This document shows, one piece after another, positions 3,348 through 6,344 of a DNA stretch of 6,344 bases. Numbering within the stretch: position 1 is the stretch's first letter; every line of letters starts with the position of its first letter. Under the pieces are notes generated by a model that had not been told where the DNA came from, searched no databases, and saw nothing but the letters and a program-made list of their open reading frames with translations. The DNA comes from Candidatus Delongbacteria bacterium (GTDB taxonomy: Bacteria; UBA4055): NCBI GenBank assembly GCA_022013635.1, contig JAKLPX010000149.1:1-6344 (forward strand). The letters are read 5' to 3'. The position numbers and the translations under genes are program-made.

Positions 3348-6344
3348 ATGAAAAAGTTCATTATTTTATTTCTTTCATTAACTTTTGTGGTATCCGCAGC
3401 GTTCGTTCCTGTTGAGCGCGCGCAGAAAGTCGCTGAGAACTATTACCAGAACTACGCACCTGTTTCCGAAAAAGGAAATGCGGTTCAGAAAATCCTTACG
3501 AAAGAATATCTCGGTCAACTGACCTGGTATGTATTCCGGTTCACGAAAGGATTCGTCATCGTTTCTGCGGATGATGCCGTCAGAGCGATCCTCGGTTACT
3601 CGTTCGACGGAAAGATAGACGAAGATATCTATAACATGAACAATCCCTTTGTCCACCGCTTCAGTTTTTACGATAAACAGATCGTACATACGGTCCGGGA
3701 AAACGGATATGTTGATGCGTCCGCTCAGAAAGAATGGAAGAATATTGAGAACAAATTTTTTCCTGCTAATTCTACAGCCAAACTGCACAGAGATCCGTTA
3801 CTTGAAACTATGTGGCATCAGAATTACCCTTTCAACAACCAGTGCCCTTCAGGTTATCCGAGCGGAAGTACAGCTATAGCAATGGCTCAGATCATGAGAT
3901 ATCACGGAAGCCCGAGAACAGGATGGGGATCTGCTTATTATATTGACAACACAGGTGACTCGACAGGAGTTCATTCAGTTAACTATAATGATCAGTATTA
4001 TGACTGGTCGCTGATGACTACTCTTGACGGCAATGATATGACCGCAGATGAGATCAATGAAGTTTCAAAGTTAGTTTATCAGGTCGGGGTTTCGACGAAA
4101 ACGGATTATAACAATGACATTTCTACAGCATCCCTAGAAGATGCCGGTAATGCTTTCGAGGGTTATTTTGGATATGGGGATCTTTACCATGGACCTGTTT
4201 ATGAGAATCTCGGCACGATAACAGAACCTTCATTTTTTAATGAAACAATTACAGGATATATAAATGGACATTGCCCTTTATTATGGGGTAATTTAAACGC
4301 TTCATTCGTACTTGACGGATATAATATTAATTCAGAAAGCGGAATTTATGAATATCATTTCAACTGGGGCTGGGGCGGTGCATATGACGGCTGGTTCTGG
4401 ATAAATGATCTTACACCTGGATCAAATGACTATACCGCTTTTCAGGAATGTGTTTATCATCTTTATCCATACTGGCCGTACGCCATGTGGGCACCGCCAC
4501 AAAGTCTGCAATGTACTATAACTGATCTTGAAAACGTAACAATGACATGGGAATGGGACACAGGGTCCGAGTATCTTATATTATCCCGTTTCGATATTTT
4601 ACTCGACGGTGAATTAATAGATTCCGTTCCCGATTCAGTAATGTCATATTATTTTGAAGGAGTTTGTGTCGGAGAACATACTTTCACTGCTGAAGCCGTA
4701 TTCGGATATGAATTTTATCCTGAATGGTATTCTTCTCCTTCAGGTGTAACGCTTGAGATCTTACCTGAGGAGAACTTTCCGGTACCGTATTTCACTCAAG
4801 AAGCTTCGGCTGAACTTTATAACAGGCAAAAGATCGAGTTAGCATGGGCAAAACCTTTCTGCGGAACTGAATATATTAACGAAGGATTTGAAACCGGTAC
4901 AGGTAATTATGAAGTGGTCACGGACGGATGGATTCAGAAAGGATCAGATAATTGCCCACCTTCTTCATGGAATGATCTGACCGATGCCGGATGGAAGTAT
5001 ATAAGTAAGTATGGAGGCACGTATTATTACAAAAACACATATGAAGGAATATGGGCTGCTTACTGTAATTATTTTTACGGTGATGATAACGCTCCTTTCA
5101 CTTATCTAATCAGCAGCGATCAATTATCTGTAACAGGTGATCCCGTATTATCATTCTGGATAAAATCCGGCACTTTTGATTCCGACCTTCAAATAGTAAA
5201 ATACACAGGCGATTTTACAGAAACTGATCCGTCCGTTTATACGGAAATTATATCGGTTGTATCTCCTGATACACTGGGTACATGGGAATATAAATATGTC
5301 CATCTTCCGGAAGGTAATTACAGGATCGGAATTGTAAAAGATACGGGTAAAGGATGGTCAATAATTGACAATTTGTTCTTAGGTTCTGATACTTACCCTG
5401 ACGGAAACCAGCCTGTTTCGTATGATATCTATAGAAATGATATACTTGCAGACAATGTCCCTGTTTCAGGATTATATGAACAATATGAAGACAAAACTTT
5501 CACGGAAAACTGGAACGAGTATTATATAAGAGCAATTTACCCTGCCGGATCGTCCTTAAAGTCAAAACCCACTAAAGTATATATCAATGCGAACCCCGTC
5601 CCGCTTTCCTTGAGAGGAACTTATGACAATACAAATAGCAAAGTCGATCTCTCGTGGTATTATCCCGGTCATTACCCTCCTCACTGGTTCGGATATAATT
5701 ACGAAAGTGATACATACTCGTATTTTGAATGGGACTATGACAGCAGATATTTACAGAAATGCGTTATTTTATACGATCCTCTTGATTTTGATATGACTTT
5801 CCCGATCCATATTGAAAGGGTTGGTGCTTCATTCTACGAGGATACCAATAATGATAATTACTGGACAACTGACCAGTTCAGATTTATAATAGCTGAGGGT
5901 TCTTTCAGCAGTGAGGATATAATATATACTTCGCCCTGGCTAACTGCCGATCCTTCAGGTAAATGGTGTGACCACAAACTTCCCGAAACTCTGACACTGA
6001 ATGAAAAATGGTATGTTGCAGTTGAGCAGGGTGACCCTGCAACCGGGACTCCGTCAATAATGCTGAATCTACATCATACAGACACTGATGAACCAGTATG
6101 GCATTCATTGTTCCAATCATCAAGCTCACCGACATCCGCAGGTTCGTGGCAGGCTCTAAATTATAAAGACTATTCTATATCCTGCTACGGATATAATGAT
6201 GAATCTGTGATCACTAAACAGAATATTTCTGATACTGCTATAGATATAAGCGATAATACTGTTAAACCATTTAAACAAAACACTAGTTTTATTAATGTTA
6301 AAACTAACAAAGAAACTAGATTTAATGAAAAATATTCGACAAAA
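3348..6344 (+). CDS. Secreted C10 (streptopain) family pseudoprotease with adhesin-like modules (3' end cut by window edge)
   Basis: The start is ATG 3348 after a GTGAGG site (3337-3342), and the frame is open for 999 codons to the edge. Residues 1-17/18 are a signal peptide (MKKFIILFLSLTFVVSA). Residues about 20-120 match the Spi-type propeptide/inhibitor domain, with GFVIVSADD (68-76) and LGYS (82-85). Residues about 150-380 are the C10 peptidase domain: WHQNYPFN (156-163), AMAQIMRYH (178-186), FVLDGY (320-325) and NWGWGG (339-344). The catalytic Cys of the family GCVATAMAQIM block is Ser174 here, and the catalytic His of HAFVxDG is Ala318, so peptidase activity is not expected. A first fibronectin III-like domain spans about 382-471. 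A second, about 480-746, seems split by a cleaved-adhesin/MAM-like jelly roll (about 508-680, starting NEGFETG, ending IIDNLFLG). Another FN3-like strand set begins near 750, followed by a beta module (about 800-950) and a Lys/Asn/Thr-rich linker (952-999). A T9SS tail probably lies beyond the edge. GC falls from about 50% to about 22% along the gene. Confidence 0.85.
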   Translation, partial: MKKFIILFLSLTFVVSAAFVPVERAQKVAENYYQNYAPVSEKGNAVQKILTKEYLGQLTWYVFRFTKGFVIVSADDAVRAILGYSFDGKIDEDIYNMNNPFVHRFSFYDKQIVHTVRENGYVDASAQKEWKNIENKFFPANSTAKLHRDPLLETMWHQNYPFNNQCPSGYPSGSTAIAMAQIMRYHGSPRTGWGSAYYIDNTGDSTGVHSVNYNDQYYDWSLMTTLDGNDMTADEINEVSKLVYQVGVSTKTDYNNDISTASLEDAGNAFEGYFGYGDLYHGPVYENLGTITEPSFFNETITGYINGHCPLLWGNLNASFVLDGYNINSESGIYEYHFNWGWGGAYDGWFWINDLTPGSNDYTAFQECVYHLYPYWPYAMWAPPQSLQCTITDLENVTMTWEWDTGSEYLILSRFDILLDGELIDSVPDSVMSYYFEGVCVGEHTFTAEAVFGYEFYPEWYSSPSGVTLEILPEENFPVPYFTQEASAELYNRQKIELAWAKPFCGTEYINEGFETGTGNYEVVTDGWIQKGSDNCPPSSWNDLTDAGWKYISKYGGTYYYKNTYEGIWAAYCNYFYGDDNAPFTYLISSDQLSVTGDPVLSFWIKSGTFDSDLQIVKYTGDFTETDPSVYTEIISVVSPDTLGTWEYKYVHLPEGNYRIGIVKDTGKGWSIIDNLFLGSDTYPDGNQPVSYDIYRNDILADNVPVSGLYEQYEDKTFTENWNEYYIRAIYPAGSSLKSKPTKVYINANPVPLSLRGTYDNTNSKVDLSWYYPGHYPPHWFGYNYESDTYSYFEWDYDSRYLQKCVILYDPLDFDMTFPIHIERVGASFYEDTNNDNYWTTDQFRFIIAEGSFSSEDIIYTSPWLTADPSGKWCDHKLPETLTLNEKWYVAVEQGDPATGTPSIMLNLHHTDTDEPVWHSLFQSSSSPTSAGSWQALNYKDYSISCYGYNDESVITKQNISDTAIDISDNTVKPFKQNTSFINVKTNKETRFNEKYSTK

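Noticed and set aside
3378..3788. An open frame of 136 codons on the minus strand opposite the start of the C10-family gene
   Set aside because: It lies fully inside a convincing plus-strand coding region with a signal peptide and known domains. Its protein is basic and resembles no family, so it is a chance shadow.
3348..3869. Reading the C10-family gene as an active cysteine protease with Cys166 as nucleophile
   Set aside because: Cys166 lies in the QCP segment after the PFN motif, well before the GxxAxAMAQIM helix that carries the nucleophile in this family. Ser174 occupies the catalytic position and the catalytic His is also missing.
1..6344. CRISPR array, insertion sequence, riboswitch or origin
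   Set aside because: No regularly spaced direct repeats, transposase motifs, terminal inverted repeats, DnaA-box clusters or recognisable riboswitch cores were seen in reading either strand.

Overview
This is an AT-rich bacterial window that starts and ends inside genes for exported proteins. The left protein reaches the window edge on Tyr-Pro-Asn-Pro-Phe-Asn, the opening of the type A C-terminal sorting domain used by type IX secretion (T9SS). Such tails are common in the Fibrobacteres-Chlorobi-Bacteroidetes (FCB) superphylum and allied candidate phyla (Cloacimonadota, Delongbacteria, Marinimicrobia, Ignavibacteria). Strong GGAGG ribosome sites and a TTGACA-type promoter are unlike typical Bacteroidota, so a non-Bacteroidota FCB lineage is my best guess. 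This is an inference from motifs, not a classification.

Layout. Positions 1-951 (minus strand) hold the N-terminal 317 residues of a secreted beta-rich protein with a signal peptide, an Ig/cadherin-like region, a second beta module and the start of the sorting domain. Positions 952-1114 are intergenic and carry divergent promoters. A tRNA-Leu(CAA) gene lies at 1115-1200 and is followed by an intrinsic terminator. A compact three-gene operon follows on the plus strand: rsmE (16S rRNA m3U1498 methyltransferase), a 73-residue CxxC protein of the DUF1858 / hybrid-cluster-protein-associated family starting with GTG, and a squalene synthase whose start overlaps the preceding stop by 8 bases. From 3348 to the right edge runs an uninterrupted 999-codon 5' portion of a giant secreted protein of the streptopain (C10) peptidase family.

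How they work together. The operon joins ribosome maturation, a small probable redox protein and isoprenoid condensation (two farnesyl-PP to squalene). Only the last two are translationally coupled, and no hopanoid or sterol genes are visible to show what the squalene is for. The two flanking exported proteins seem to share a beta-sandwich module and probably the same secretion route.

Most notable point. The C10 protein keeps the signal peptide, the Spi-type propeptide, the AMAQIM helix and the NWGWGG motif, but the catalytic cysteine is replaced by serine (S174) and the catalytic histidine by alanine (A318). It looks like a secreted pseudoprotease carrying adhesin-like modules, conserved as an open frame rather than decaying.
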